A stretch of DNA of 34,252 nt from Mesorhizobium loti CJ3sym. GTDB lineage: Bacteria > Pseudomonadota > Alphaproteobacteria > Rhizobiales > Rhizobiaceae. The notes under the pieces were generated by a model. The model had not been told where the DNA came from. It saw only the letters and a list, made by a program, of their open reading frames with translations, and ran no database searches. Position numbers and translations under genes: made by a program. This document shows, piece by piece, positions 23,120-32,887 of this stretch. Where the stretch lies: NCBI RefSeq assembly GCF_000472785.1, contig NZ_AXAL01000040.1, positions 1 to 34,252 of the forward strand, written 5' to 3'. Every line of letters begins with the position of its first letter. Position 1 is the stretch's first letter.

Positions 23120-26100
23120 CTACTCCGCCGCCTCCGCATAATTCACCGGCACATAGTTGAGGATCGGGCCGAGCCAGCGCTCGACCTCGGCGAGCGGCAT
23201 GTCCTTGCGACGGGCATAATCCTCGACTTGGTCGCGCTCGACCTTGGCGACGCCGAAGTAATAGCTCTCGGGATGCGCGAGATAGATGCCGGACACTGAC
23301 GAGCCCGGCCACATCGCATAACTTTCCGTGAGGCTCACCCCGGCATTGCGCTCGCCGTCGAGCAATCGGAACAGCGTCGCCTTCTCCGTATGGTCGGGCT
23401 GCGCGGGATAGCCGGGTGCCGGGCGGATGCCGCGATAGGGTTCGCCTATCAGCTCGTCCGGCACCAACTTCTCGTCTGATGCGTAGCCCCAGAATTCCTT
23501 GCGCACCTTTTCGTGCATGCGCTCTGCAAAAGCTTCGGCGAAGCGGTCGGCCAGCGCCTTGACCATGATCGAGGAATAGTCGTCATTGGCCCGCTCGAAC
23601 CGCTCCGATATCGCCACTTCCTCGATCCCGGCGGTGACGATGAAGCCGCCGATATAGTCGGGCTTGCCGCTCTCGGCGGGTGCTACGAAATCCGACAGGG
23701 CGACATTGGCCTTGCCGTCGCGCTTGGTCAGTTGCTGGCGCAACGTGAAGAACGTTGCCAGCTCCTGCGAGCGCCCCTCGTTCGTAAACAGCCTGATGTC
23801 GTCGCCAACGGTATTGGCCGGCCAGAAGCCGATGACGCCGCGCGGCGCGAACCATTTTTCCGCAATAATCTTCTTCAGCATCGCCTGCGCATCCTCGAAT
23901 AGCTGGCGCGCGGCAGGCCCTTGTGCCTCATCCTCGAGGATCTTGGGATAGCGGCCCTTCAGCTCCCAGGTCTGGAAGAACGGCGTCCAGTCGATATAGC
24001 CAGCGAGTTCCGTGAGGTCCCAGTTCTCGAACACCTTTACACCTGTGAAAGACGGCTTCGGCGGCTGGTAGGCAGGCCAGTCGACCTTGTGCGCATTGGC
24101 CCTCGCTTTGGCCAGCGGCAGCCGCTGCTTGTCGGCCTCGGAGCGGGCATGCCCGTCGGCGACTTTCTTGTACTCGGCTCGCACCCCGTCGACATACTCG
24201 GCCTTGGCATCGTTCGACAGCAAGGCGGAGACGACGCCCACTGCCCGGCTGGCGTCGGTGACGTAGACCGTCTGCCCCTTGCTGTAGCGCGGATGGATTT
24301 TCACCGCTGTATGCACGCGGCTGGTCGTCGCGCCACCGATCAGCAGCGGGATGTCGAAACCCTCGCGCTCCATCTCGGCGGCCATGTGAACCATCTCATC
24401 CAGCGACGGCGTGATCAGGCCGGACAGGCCGATGATGTCGACTTGTTTGTCGCGCGCCGTCTGCAGGATTTTCGCCGCTGGCACCATGACGCCAAGATCG
24501 ATGATCTCGTAATTGTTGCAGGCCAAAACCACGCCGACGATGTTCTTGCCGATGTCATGGACATCGCCCTTCACCGTCGCCATCAGGATTTTTCCAGCCG
24601 TCTGGCGCTCGCCATTGTCGATGCCATTGGCGGCGTTGGCCAGTTTCTCAGCCTCCATATGCGGCAGCAACCCCGCGACCGCCTGCTTCATCACCCGCGC
24701 CGACTTCACCACTTGCGGCAGGAACATCTTTCCCGCGCCGAAGAGGTCGCCGACGACATTCATGCCGGCCATCAACGGGCCTTCGATGACATGCAGCGGC
24801 CGCTCGGCGGCGAGCCGCGCTTCCTCGGTGTCGGCGTCGATGAATTCGGTGATGCCGTTGACCAGCGCATGGGAAATCCGCTGCTCGACCGTCCATTCGC
24901 GCCAGGCGAGATCGCGCTCCTTGCCCTCCTTGCCGGCTGTGCCCTTGAAGCGCTCGGCGATCTCCAGCATGCGCTCGGTGGCGGTGCCGCCGGCCTTGGG
25001 CGCGCGGTTGAGCACGACATCCTCGCAAGCCTCGCGCAGCTCGGGCTCGATCGTGTCATAGACGGCAAGCTGGCCGGCATTGACGATGCCCATATCCATG
25101 CCTCGCTGGATGGCGTGGTAGAGGAACACCGCGTGCATGGCCTCGCGCACCGGCTCGTTGCCACGGAACGAGAAGGACAGGTTCGAGACGCCGCCGGAAA
25201 TATGGACATGCGGCAGCGTCGAAGTGATCTCGCCGGCGGCCTCGATGAAGTCGACGCCATAATTGTCATGCTCCTCGATGCCGGTGGCGACCGCGAAGAC
25301 ATTGGGGTCGAAGACGATGTCCTCGGGCGGAAAGCCGGCCTGTTCGGTCAAAAGCTTGTAGGCGCGGGTGCATATCTCAACCTTGCGCGCCTTGGTGTCG
25401 GCCTGGCCAGCCTCATCGAAGGCCATGACGACCACGGCCGCGCCATAGGCTCGGACCAGTCGGGCATGATGCAGGAAGGCTTCCTCGCCTTCCTTCATCG
25501 AGATGGAATTGACCAGCGGCTTGCCTTGCACGCATTTCAGGCCCTCCTCGATAATCTCCCATTTCGAGGAGTCGACCATCACCGGTACGCGCGCGATATC
25601 CGGTTCGGCGGCGATCAGGTTGAGATACTCGACCATCGCCTTCTTCGAATCGATCAGGCCTTCATCCATGTTGATGTCGATGATCTGGGCGCCATTGGCG
25701 ACCTGGTCGCGCGCCACGTCGAGTGCCGGAACATAATCGCCCGCCGTGATCAGTTTTCGGAACTTGGCCGACCCGGTGACATTGGTGCGCTCGCCGACGT
25801 TGACGAAAGGGATTTCGTCAGTAAGCGTGAATGGCTCCAGGCCGGACAGGCGCATCTTGCGCTCGATCTCGGGAATGGCGCGCGGCGGATATTTCTTCAC
25901 CGCCTCGGCAATCGCCCGGATATGGTCCGGCGTCGAGCCGCAGCAGCCGCCGACGACATTGACCAGCCCCTCGCGTGCAAAGTCCTCGATCTGCGCTGCC
26001 ATGAATTCCGGGCTCTCGTCGTAGCGGCCGAATTCATTGGGCAGGCCGGCATTCGGATAGGCGCAGACAAAGGTGTCGGCAGCACCCGATATTTCGGCCA

Positions 26101-26929
26101 GGTGCGCGCGCATGGCGTTGGCGCCGAGCGCGCAGTTGAGGCCGATGGTGAACGGGCTGGCATGACGCACCGAATGCCAGAAGGCCGTCGGCGTCTGGCC
26201 CGACAGGGTGCGGCCGGAAAGGTCGGTGATGGTGCCGGAAATCATCACCGGCAGGCGCGCGCCCTTCTCGATGAAGATCTCGTTGCAGGCAAAGATCGCC
26301 GCCTTGGCGTTCAGCGTGTCGAAGATGGTCTCGATCAGGATGATGTCGGCGCCGCCGTCGATCAAGCCGCGCAGCTGCTCGCCATAGGCAAGCCGCAATT
26401 CGTCGAAGGTCACCGCCCGATAGCCGGGATTGTTGACGTCAGGCGACATTGAGGCGGTGCGGTTGGTCGGCCCCAGCGCGCCGGCGACGAAACGGCGCTT
26501 GCCGTCTTCCTGCTCCGCACGAATGGCGGCGCGTCTGACCAGACGCGCACCATCGCGGTTCAGCGCATAGACCGCATCCTCCATGCCATAATCGGCCTGG
26601 GCGATCGAGGTCGATGAAAAGGTGTTGGTCTCGAGGATGTCGGCGCCTGATATCGCGTACTGGTAGTGGATCTCCTCGATCGCCCCGGGCTGCGTCAGGA
26701 TCAGCAGGTCGTTGTTTCCCTGCTGATGGCAGGCGCAGCCGGCGAAGGCCTCGCCGCGAAAATGGTCTTCGTCGAAGCCAAGCCCCTGGATCTGCGTGCC
26801 CATGGCGCCGTCAAGAATGAGAACACGTTCGCGCGCCGCCGCGGTGAGCGCCGCAAGCACTTCGGAGCCGTCGGGCTTGGTCGCGACGGGGCCGAACAAC
26901 GCATCCAGCGATGCAGAATTCTGCGACAT
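23120..26929 (-). CDS. metH: Cobalamin-dependent methionine synthase
   Basis: MetH transfers the methyl group of 5-methyl-THF to homocysteine through methylcobalamin. The 1269-residue protein carries all modules. The homocysteine-binding domain (1-345) has the zinc ligands Cys266 (GLNCALGA) and Cys329-Cys330 (GGCCGS). The pterin-binding domain (about 372-640) starts FVNVGERTNVTGS. The cobalamin cap (about 670-765) is followed by the B12 domain with DVHDIGK, where His791 is the lower cobalt ligand. The reactivation domain (about 930-1265) has RPAPGYPAQPDH for S-adenosylmethionine. Unlike the split MetH of some rhizobia, nothing is missing. No metF or ArsR-type regulator gene is adjacent. A palindrome lies 34 bp upstream. 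The ATG 26929 follows the weak signal AAGGGATAAAAA. Confidence 0.98.
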   Translation of the reverse strand: MSQNSASLDALFGPVATKPDGSEVLAALTAAARERVLILDGAMGTQIQGLGFDEDHFRGEAFAGCACHQQGNNDLLILTQPGAIEEIHYQYAISGADILETNTFSSTSIAQADYGMEDAVYALNRDGARLVRRAAIRAEQEDGKRRFVAGALGPTNRTASMSPDVNNPGYRAVTFDELRLAYGEQLRGLIDGGADIILIETIFDTLNAKAAIFACNEIFIEKGARLPVMISGTITDLSGRTLSGQTPTAFWHSVRHASPFTIGLNCALGANAMRAHLAEISGAADTFVCAYPNAGLPNEFGRYDESPEFMAAQIEDFAREGLVNVVGGCCGSTPDHIRAIAEAVKKYPPRAIPEIERKMRLSGLEPFTLTDEIPFVNVGERTNVTGSAKFRKLITAGDYVPALDVARDQVANGAQIIDINMDEGLIDSKKAMVEYLNLIAAEPDIARVPVMVDSSKWEIIEEGLKCVQGKPLVNSISMKEGEEAFLHHARLVRAYGAAVVVMAFDEAGQADTKARKVEICTRAYKLLTEQAGFPPEDIVFDPNVFAVATGIEEHDNYGVDFIEAAGEITSTLPHVHISGGVSNLSFSFRGNEPVREAMHAVFLYHAIQRGMDMGIVNAGQLAVYDTIEPELREACEDVVLNRAPKAGGTATERMLEIAERFKGTAGKEGKERDLAWREWTVEQRISHALVNGITEFIDADTEEARLAAERPLHVIEGPLMAGMNVVGDLFGAGKMFLPQVVKSARVMKQAVAGLLPHMEAEKLANAANGIDNGERQTAGKILMATVKGDVHDIGKNIVGVVLACNNYEIIDLGVMVPAAKILQTARDKQVDIIGLSGLITPSLDEMVHMAAEMEREGFDIPLLIGGATTSRVHTAVKIHPRYSKGQTVYVTDASRAVGVVSALLSNDAKAEYVDGVRAEYKKVADGHARSEADKQRLPLAKARANAHKVDWPAYQPPKPSFTGVKVFENWDLTELAGYIDWTPFFQTWELKGRYPKILEDEAQGPAARQLFEDAQAMLKKIIAEKWFAPRGVIGFWPANTVGDDIRLFTNEGRSQELATFFTLRQQLTKRDGKANVALSDFVAPAESGKPDYIGGFIVTAGIEEVAISERFERANDDYSSIMVKALADRFAEAFAERMHEKVRKEFWGYASDEKLVPDELIGEPYRGIRPAPGYPAQPDHTEKATLFRLLDGERNAGVSLTESYAMWPGSSVSGIYLAHPESYYFGVAKVERDQVEDYARRKDMPLAEVERWLGPILNYVPVNYAEAAE

Positions 26930-26963
26930 TTTTTATCCCTTTGGCGACAGGCATTATCCCATC

Positions 26964-26983
26964 ACATAAGGATATCTTTATGT
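26964..26983. promoter_or_regulatory. Palindromic operator over the putative metH promoter
   Basis: ACATAAGGATATCTTTATGT is symmetric at 9 of 10 base pairs. On the minus strand it overlaps a TTGACA (complement of 26981-26986) that could serve as the -35 box. The shape resembles the ATAAAGATATC-type palindromes I recall for S-adenosylhomocysteine-responsive ArsR regulators (SahR) of methionine-cycle genes. This is a resemblance from memory, not a tested match. No SAM riboswitch structure is evident to me in this leader. Confidence 0.65.
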
Positions 26984-27052
26984 CAATATATGATATGCGC
27001 TCACCATTGTCACGCGACGTTGCATCGTCGACCGGGGCGCAGCGCTCCAGCG

Positions 27053-30000
27053 TCAGTGCAAGTCGGCCAGCAAGGCTTGTGCCTCGGCAAGGTTCTTCTC
27101 GGAGCCGGCGGTGAGATCGTCCATCCTGCGATCCCTGAAGATGACCAGCGCGTCCTGGCAAGCCGCAATCGCCTCCTGGGCAAGCGCCTTGTCCTTGCGG
27201 GCCGTGCCCAGATCGGTCAGCACATCGCAAAGACTGTCTTCGGTGAAGGCGACGGCCGGCACCGAATTGATCTTCTTCTGCACGGCGATCGCCTCGCGCA
27301 GGATCGGCACCGCCTCCTCGAAACGGGCGACGTTGTGTTCCGAACGGCCGGCCATCGTCAAGGCATAGCCGACCTCGTTCTGCAGGCTCGCCCAACGGTC
27401 GGGATCGCGATCGCGGCCGACCTCGTCGGCCAGCGCCCGGTTGACGGCGATCGCCTCATCGAACACCGCGGGTTCCGGCGCCTTCTCACCAATCATGCTG
27501 AGCACCCTGGCGAAATCGCCTTGCGTGCGCGCCCATTGCTCAGGCGCACGATCACGGGTGCGGACACTTTGTATGCTGCGGTAGATGCCGGCCGAACGCT
27601 TCAGCAAGGCGACATCGTTGCGCCAATATCCCAGCGACGACAGCGCGCTCGCCAGATTGGACTGATTGCGGGTCCAGTCCTCGGCATTCTTGTCGCGGGT
27701 CGTCACCGTCAGCGCTGCCTCATAGGCCTGCACCGACTTCGCCATCATGTCCGGATCGGAAGCAGCACTCGCCTGCATCATACGCGCATTGCCGAGATCG
27801 CTTTCGACCGAGGCCCACAGCGTGCGGTCCGGCAGCGCGGCATAGACGGCAAGCGCTGCTTCATGCGCGGCCGCCGCCTTCTGATAGAGCGACGGATCAT
27901 TGCTTGCACCGGCGAGGTAGTAATAGGCGCTGCCGAGATCGCTCTGCAGTTGGGCATGATCCTGCGGCACGCTGGCAAGATCATAGAAGGGCAAAGCCGC
28001 TTCGAGCGCTGTCACCGACTGCTTGAAATCGGCGCCGTCCTGCACCCGGTCGCCCAGCACCAGAAGCACATGACCTAGCCCCCATTGCGTTGCCGCCCAA
28101 GCGTCGGGATCGCTGTCGCGGGTCTGCACTTCGAGGGCCGCCCGATAGGCCGTCACCGAGCGTTCCAGCGCTTCGGTTGGGCCGTCGCTGGATTTGCCCA
28201 GCATGGAAAGGGCCGCGCCCAGCCGGTACTGCGTCTTCGCCCAATCTTTCGGGGCATTGTCCTTGGTCCGCACAGTGAGCGCGGCGTCATAGGCGGCGAC
28301 CGCCTGTTCGAGCACCGCTTTGTCGCCGGCGCGATCGCCCCAGCTCGACAGCGTACTGCCGAGACTGTGCTCGATGGAAGCGAACTCCGTGGGCGCGGCC
28401 GTGGCCGTGTAAACTTCCGATGCGCTGCGATACGCGGTCGCGGACTTCTGCAAATAGTCGATTCCCGTGTCGCGATCGCCGAGCGAGGCATAGGCAGAGC
28501 CGAGATTCTGCTGCAGCGAGGCCCAGTCGAGAGGCAGCTTTTCACGCGGATATTCCGAGAGTGCTGCCTCATAGGCGGAAACCGACTTGAGCAGCGTCGC
28601 CGTGTCGTCCTGCTTCACGCCGAGACGCTGTAAGGCATTGCCGAGCGTCAGTTGGCCGTTGGCCCAGCTTGCCGGCGCATGTTCGCGTGTCCACACGGTG
28701 AGCGCCGCTTCGGCGGCTTCGCTCGCATGCTGCAGCGTCGGGATGTCACCATTGATCTCGCCGATCGTCTCCAGCGCCGAGCTCATATTGTTCTGGATCG
28801 TCGCCCATTGCGCCGGTGCTCGGTCCCTAGTCATTTCCTCCGTCGCCGACTGATAGGCGGCAACCGACTGCTCGAGCGTCGCGACATCCTTCTCGCGCGC
28901 GCCAAGGCGAAACAGCGCCGCACCGAGATTGACCTCACTCAACGCCCAGTCGAGCGGCACGCGCTCACGGCTGTATTGCGTCAACGCGGCGCGATGCGCC
29001 TTGATGGCGGCGCGAAAACTGTCGCTGGTCGTCTCGCGCTCACCGAGCTCAGACAGCACGATGCCAAGATTGTTCTCAGTCGCCGCCCATTCGAGCGGCA
29101 CCTTCTTCGATCCCTGCACCTCCAGCGCCGCGCGGAAGGTGGCGACCGCCTTGTCGAGCAGCGCCGTACCGGTCTCGCGCTGGCCAAGTCGCCAATACAC
29201 CGTGCCAAGATTGCCTGAGGTGGACGCCCAATCGTCGGGATAGGCCTCGCGGGTGTAGACCGTCAGCGCCTGCTCGAAGGCGGCGGCCGCCTTGTCGAGG
29301 TTTTCGCGGCCGGCCTCGCGCTCACCCAGCGTGGAGAGATTGGTGGCAAGATTGTTCTGCGTGGCTGCCCATTTCCGCGGCGTCTTTTCACGCGACACAT
29401 AGGTCAGGCTCTTTTCATAGGCGGTGACGGCCTGAAGCAGAAATGCGTTGTCGCCGGAAAACGTGCCCTGATTGGAAAGCGCTTCGGCTTCCGCTGCCTT
29501 GTAGAACCAGGCGTCCTCGTCACTCCATTTCTCCGCTTCATCATAGGCCTTGGCGTAGTCCTGTGCGGCCTTCAGATAGTCGAAAGACAGTTCGTAGGTT
29601 TTCGCGCTTGAGGCGAAGACTTCCGCAAACTCCAGCCGGCGCGCCTTGAGATCGGCTTCGGCCTTGTCGACCGTGTTTGCCAATTCGCCGACGCGCGCCT
29701 TGGCCTGCTCGTGGAATTTCCGGGCTGCATCGAGCGCACCTTCGCGCACCGCCTGGTCGGCCAGTTTCGACAGCCGGACGATCTCCGGGTCCTGGCTCTT
29801 CAGGGCCGCCTGCTCGGCCAGCACCTGCTTCAGCCGTTCGGTCTGGCCGCGCAGCAATTTGTCGAGCTCGGCCGGGTCCTTCGGCGTGTCGGTGCCGAGC
29901 GTCTTCAGCATGGCATAGAGCGTATCCATCGGCACGCCGCCGTCGCGCGAGATGGTCTCGATCTGGCGGCGTTCCGGATCGGGCAGCGTCGAGATGGTAA

Positions 30001-30931
30001 GCAGCAGCTTGCGGCGCTCGGTGAGGATGTCGCCCTCGTCGCCCTTCGGGGCTTCGGCTGGTGTGCCGAAATAGAGTAGCCGGCGCAGGCTCTCATTGAC
30101 CCACGGCCGCTGCTGGCCATTGGTCTTGAGGTAAACCTCCTCGCCGATCATGCGCAGCACCGTGCCGAATTCCTCGCCGCCCATCGTGTCGATGTGGCGC
30201 AGGATCGCCGCCGCATAGGGGCTGTTGCCGTCGGCCGGACCGTCGAGCGCCACCTTGCCGGGCTCGGCGGCAAAGCCGATGACCTGGCCGAGGCTGTCGT
30301 CGGCCGAGCCGTTGGCCGGCGCGGTGGTCTTCAGCGCAACGACGCTGCGCGTTTCGCCGAGACCGCCGGCGCCGATGGGCTTGCCGTCATCGCCCGGCGC
30401 CAGCTTCAGCAGCGTGCCCGGCGGAAACGGATCGTTGCGACAGGCATCGAGCAACACGATGGTGACCGGCACCTTGGCCTTCAGTTCGGCGACGATCGAG
30501 GACAGCGGCACCAGCTTCTCGCCAGCATTGTCGAGCGCCGAGAGATCGGCATCGACAGGGACCAGGAAATTCTCGCCGCCGGCTTCGATGCCATGGCCGG
30601 AATAATAGATGACGGCGACATCGGCGCCTTCGGCATCGTCGACAAAGCCTTCTAGGTCACGCCGCAATTTGCGTGCGTCGCGGTTGGTGGCAACGGTCGT
30701 TTCGAAGCCGAGCTTGCCGAACATCGCTTCGATGGCACGGGCATCGTTTTCGGGATTGGGCAATTTGCCGACATGCTTGTAGTCAGACTGGCCGATGATG
30801 AGCGCGACGCCTTTCAGCGCCTTCGGCTCCTCGGCGTAAGCCGGATCCCACACGCACAGGCACAGCACCAGTGCCGCGGCAAATGCCACGCACATGCGCG
30901 CCCTTTCGACTGTCATTCGCCCAAGCCGCAT
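27053..30931 (-). CDS. Exported caspase-like (peptidase C14) protein with about 15 TPR-like repeats
   Basis: The protein is about 1292 residues. A signal peptide (about 1-33; hydrophobic core CVAFAAALVLCLCV, cleavage near AYA) sends it to the periplasm. Residues 38-270 form a caspase-like domain with ALIIGQSDY, the catalytic His113 in YYSGHGIEA and Cys164 in LLDACRNDPF, so the dyad is intact. A charged linker and coiled coil (about 290-440) follow. From about residue 480 to the end are TPR-like repeats of about 48-50 residues, with the recurring pattern P-x-x-WA-x-x-x-x-NLG-x-x-L-x-x-LG-x-R and a following AL-x-V-Y helix. Start choice is uncertain: ATG 30931, ATG 30916 or the further-upstream TTG are all possible. 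The target is unknown. It is separated from metH by about 120 bp on the same strand. Confidence 0.88.
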   Translation of the reverse strand: MRLGRMTVERARMCVAFAAALVLCLCVWDPAYAEEPKALKGVALIIGQSDYKHVGKLPNPENDARAIEAMFGKLGFETTVATNRDARKLRRDLEGFVDDAEGADVAVIYYSGHGIEAGGENFLVPVDADLSALDNAGEKLVPLSSIVAELKAKVPVTIVLLDACRNDPFPPGTLLKLAPGDDGKPIGAGGLGETRSVVALKTTAPANGSADDSLGQVIGFAAEPGKVALDGPADGNSPYAAAILRHIDTMGGEEFGTVLRMIGEEVYLKTNGQQRPWVNESLRRLLYFGTPAEAPKGDEGDILTERRKLLLTISTLPDPERRQIETISRDGGVPMDTLYAMLKTLGTDTPKDPAELDKLLRGQTERLKQVLAEQAALKSQDPEIVRLSKLADQAVREGALDAARKFHEQAKARVGELANTVDKAEADLKARRLEFAEVFASSAKTYELSFDYLKAAQDYAKAYDEAEKWSDEDAWFYKAAEAEALSNQGTFSGDNAFLLQAVTAYEKSLTYVSREKTPRKWAATQNNLATNLSTLGEREAGRENLDKAAAAFEQALTVYTREAYPDDWASTSGNLGTVYWRLGQRETGTALLDKAVATFRAALEVQGSKKVPLEWAATENNLGIVLSELGERETTSDSFRAAIKAHRAALTQYSRERVPLDWALSEVNLGAALFRLGAREKDVATLEQSVAAYQSATEEMTRDRAPAQWATIQNNMSSALETIGEINGDIPTLQHASEAAEAALTVWTREHAPASWANGQLTLGNALQRLGVKQDDTATLLKSVSAYEAALSEYPREKLPLDWASLQQNLGSAYASLGDRDTGIDYLQKSATAYRSASEVYTATAAPTEFASIEHSLGSTLSSWGDRAGDKAVLEQAVAAYDAALTVRTKDNAPKDWAKTQYRLGAALSMLGKSSDGPTEALERSVTAYRAALEVQTRDSDPDAWAATQWGLGHVLLVLGDRVQDGADFKQSVTALEAALPFYDLASVPQDHAQLQSDLGSAYYYLAGASNDPSLYQKAAAAHEAALAVYAALPDRTLWASVESDLGNARMMQASAASDPDMMAKSVQAYEAALTVTTRDKNAEDWTRNQSNLASALSSLGYWRNDVALLKRSAGIYRSIQSVRTRDRAPEQWARTQGDFARVLSMIGEKAPEPAVFDEAIAVNRALADEVGRDRDPDRWASLQNEVGYALTMAGRSEHNVARFEEAVPILREAIAVQKKINSVPAVAFTEDSLCDVLTDLGTARKDKALAQEAIAACQDALVIFRDRRMDDLTAGSEKNLAEAQALLADLH

Positions 30932-31148
30932 CGCCCACCCCGGAACCCGCAAGATACGATTTTCCCCAGGGAGATGGCATCATGATGGCCGGCGCGTGGC
31001 AAGGCTCGGGACAAACGGTGTTCTTGTCGCGAGTTGGCCAGATGCCGGCTGGTTTTCGCGCCGTGAGCGGGTAGTCTTCGGCAAAACGGCCGTTCCGATG
31101 CGTACTGTCGACAGGTGCGGCCCCAAAAAGGCTTCAGGGGAGGTTGCG

Positions 31149-31919
31149 ATGACGGACTTCACACCAAAATTCGATCTGGCCGGCAAAGTGGTGCTGGTGA
31201 CCGGCGCCTCGCGCGGGATCGGCCGCGCCTGCGCATTGGCCTGCGCCGGCTCCGGCGCCGATATGATCGTCGGTGTGCGCAGCAAGGCCGACGGGGCGGA
31301 GCTTGTCGCCGAGATCGAACGCATCGGCCGGCGGGCGCTTGCCGTGCAGATGGATGCAACCGATCTCGCCACGGTGCGCAAGGGTGTCGCCGACGCGCAT
31401 GCCGCCTTCGGCCGCATCGACGTGCTGGTCAACAATGTCGGTCTTGGACCGGAAAACCTGGCCGAGGACGTCACCGAGGAGGATTTCGACCTGACGGTGA
31501 ACGTCAACCTCAAGGGCACGTTCTTCACCACCCAGGCAGTGGGAAGGCTGATGATCGCGCAGAAAGGTGGGCGCATCATCAACATCAGCTCGCAGGCCGG
31601 CACGGTCACGCTGAAGGGCGAGGCGATCTACTGCATGAGCAAGGCGGCGATCAACCATCTGACACGCTGCCTGGCGGCGGAATGGGCGCAGCACAGGATC
31701 GCCGTCAACAGCGTGGCGCCGACCTTCATCTGGACCGATGGCACACGGCCATCGCTCGCCGAACCGGAATTTCATGCCCATGTGCTCGGCCACATTCCGC
31801 TCGGCCGCATCGGCGACCCGATCGATGTGGCGGGTACCGTGGTGTTCCTCGCCTCGCCGGCGGCGTCGCTGATCACCGGGGCGAACATACTGGTCGATGG
31901 CGGCTGGTCGGTGGCTTGA
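31149..31919 (+). CDS. SDR-family NAD(P)-dependent oxidoreductase
   Basis: The 256-residue classical short-chain dehydrogenase has the cofactor motif TGASRGIG near residues 18-25, the NNVG motif and the catalytic Ser (NISSQAG). The active-site pair is in YCMSK (Tyr and Lys four apart), and the C-terminus NILVDGGWSVA is characteristic. All catalytic residues are intact. Substrates in this family range from sugars and polyols to 3-oxoacyl groups; the sequence does not tell. The start ATG has an excellent GGGGAGG upstream; longer frames are rejected. Part of its sequence (31570-31672) is copied exactly at the right end of the window. The AT-rich cassette starts 50 bp after its stop, on the opposite strand. 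Confidence 0.95.
   Translation: MTDFTPKFDLAGKVVLVTGASRGIGRACALACAGSGADMIVGVRSKADGAELVAEIERIGRRALAVQMDATDLATVRKGVADAHAAFGRIDVLVNNVGLGPENLAEDVTEEDFDLTVNVNLKGTFFTTQAVGRLMIAQKGGRIINISSQAGTVTLKGEAIYCMSKAAINHLTRCLAAEWAQHRIAVNSVAPTFIWTDGTRPSLAEPEFHAHVLGHIPLGRIGDPIDVAGTVVFLASPAASLITGANILVDGGWSVA
31570..31672 (+). repeat. Direct repeat, left copy (inside SDR gene)
   Basis: These 103 bp of the SDR coding region, from the GGRIINISS region past the YCMSK motif, are identical to 34150-34252. Identity breaks exactly at the left side (flanks GGTG and GCT differ) and continues to the window edge on the right. Confidence 0.95.
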
Positions 31920-31969
31920 GCGCGCTGAGTCTGCGTCAGCCCACTGACATCAGTAGATTTGCGATAGCC

Positions 31970-32878
31970 CTACACCTCCGACCTTTTCAATGAGCTGACG
32001 AGTGCCTCTTTGTATTGAAAGCTTTCATTGGAGAGTTGAGTCAAGCGAAGTTCACCCTGCTCGGACGCAAATTTTCGCAGTTTAGGGTAGTCAGCGGGGT
32101 TACAAACTAGTTGCCATATCTCGAAATACTGATCACCAGGTATTTGGGTGTCAAGCTCTCTCGGATCGTATTTGGCTAGTAGCGATAGCTCAAAACGCCT
32201 TAGCTCATGATAGCCGTTCGGCCAAGTTGAAGGCCTGCTACCTGTCGCATGTAAATCTCCGAAATGCTTGGCAATTTTGAGTGCCGAGGCTACTGAACGA
32301 TCAACATCATCTCGAATTGTCACCCCACTATCCCTTGAGCGATATGCACACTTCAAGGACCTGAGTCGCGCTATGGATACGTATTCTTCATCAGTCAGCT
32401 TGGCTTCAGTTGCAAGAAATTCGAAGAGTCGTGTGTGTTCAAAAATATATTGATGGCTGATGGCGTTTGCTACAACTGCGGCGTTTCGGCATATGACGTA
32501 AAGAATATCTGCTATGCAAAGCTGAGACCAATAACTACGTGGAGTGCTTCCTATCCATGATAGGGGTTCAAATGCATCGATTAACTGCCTACTGTAGTCT
32601 GACCTTGGGGCAAAGCAATCCAGAGCAGCCGATAGGATCCCACTATCTTCTACAATTTTCCCCTCAATTTTGATGTGTTGAACAAAAAGCGAACCGGCTG
32701 ATGCCATCTTGAGGAAATGGTCGGCGGTAAAACAAGACACACTCCAACCGGAAGTTCGCCATTTGTATGCAACGGAGTCACACTCTTCCTGCGTTAGCCC
32801 AACGATTAAAACATCTTTATCGCTGAACTGATCCGCCGTATTTCGCGCCCACGAGCCAAACAGGCAAATTGATGTCAT
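31970..32878 (-). CDS. Minimal nucleotidyltransferase-like protein with helical C-terminal domain
   Basis: The 302-residue protein starts MTSICLFGSWARNTADQFSD. Gly8-Ser9 followed by the DKD triad position (Asp20, Asp22) gives the polymerase-beta-type motif GS-x10-DxD, and the strand HIKIEGKIVED fits the third conserved element. The fold is that of MNT-like enzymes, which transfer AMP or other nucleotides to proteins or small molecules and often act as antitoxins. About 190 helical residues follow, with no recognised domain. Codon use is AT-rich and unlike the surrounding genes. The start lies 9 nt after the stop of the upstream channel-like gene, so the two are almost surely one transcript. 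An abortive-infection or toxin-antitoxin-like role is possible but unproven. Confidence 0.75.
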   Translation of the reverse strand: MTSICLFGSWARNTADQFSDKDVLIVGLTQEECDSVAYKWRTSGWSVSCFTADHFLKMASAGSLFVQHIKIEGKIVEDSGILSAALDCFAPRSDYSRQLIDAFEPLSWIGSTPRSYWSQLCIADILYVICRNAAVVANAISHQYIFEHTRLFEFLATEAKLTDEEYVSIARLRSLKCAYRSRDSGVTIRDDVDRSVASALKIAKHFGDLHATGSRPSTWPNGYHELRRFELSLLAKYDPRELDTQIPGDQYFEIWQLVCNPADYPKLRKFASEQGELRLTQLSNESFQYKEALVSSLKRSEV

Positions 32879-32887
32879 TCCAGGTTC

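Noticed and set aside
23921..26452. 843-codon open frame on the plus strand, antisense to metH
   Set aside because: High GC keeps antisense frames open; the minus strand encodes a complete, motif-rich MetH, and the plus-strand product has no recognisable domain.
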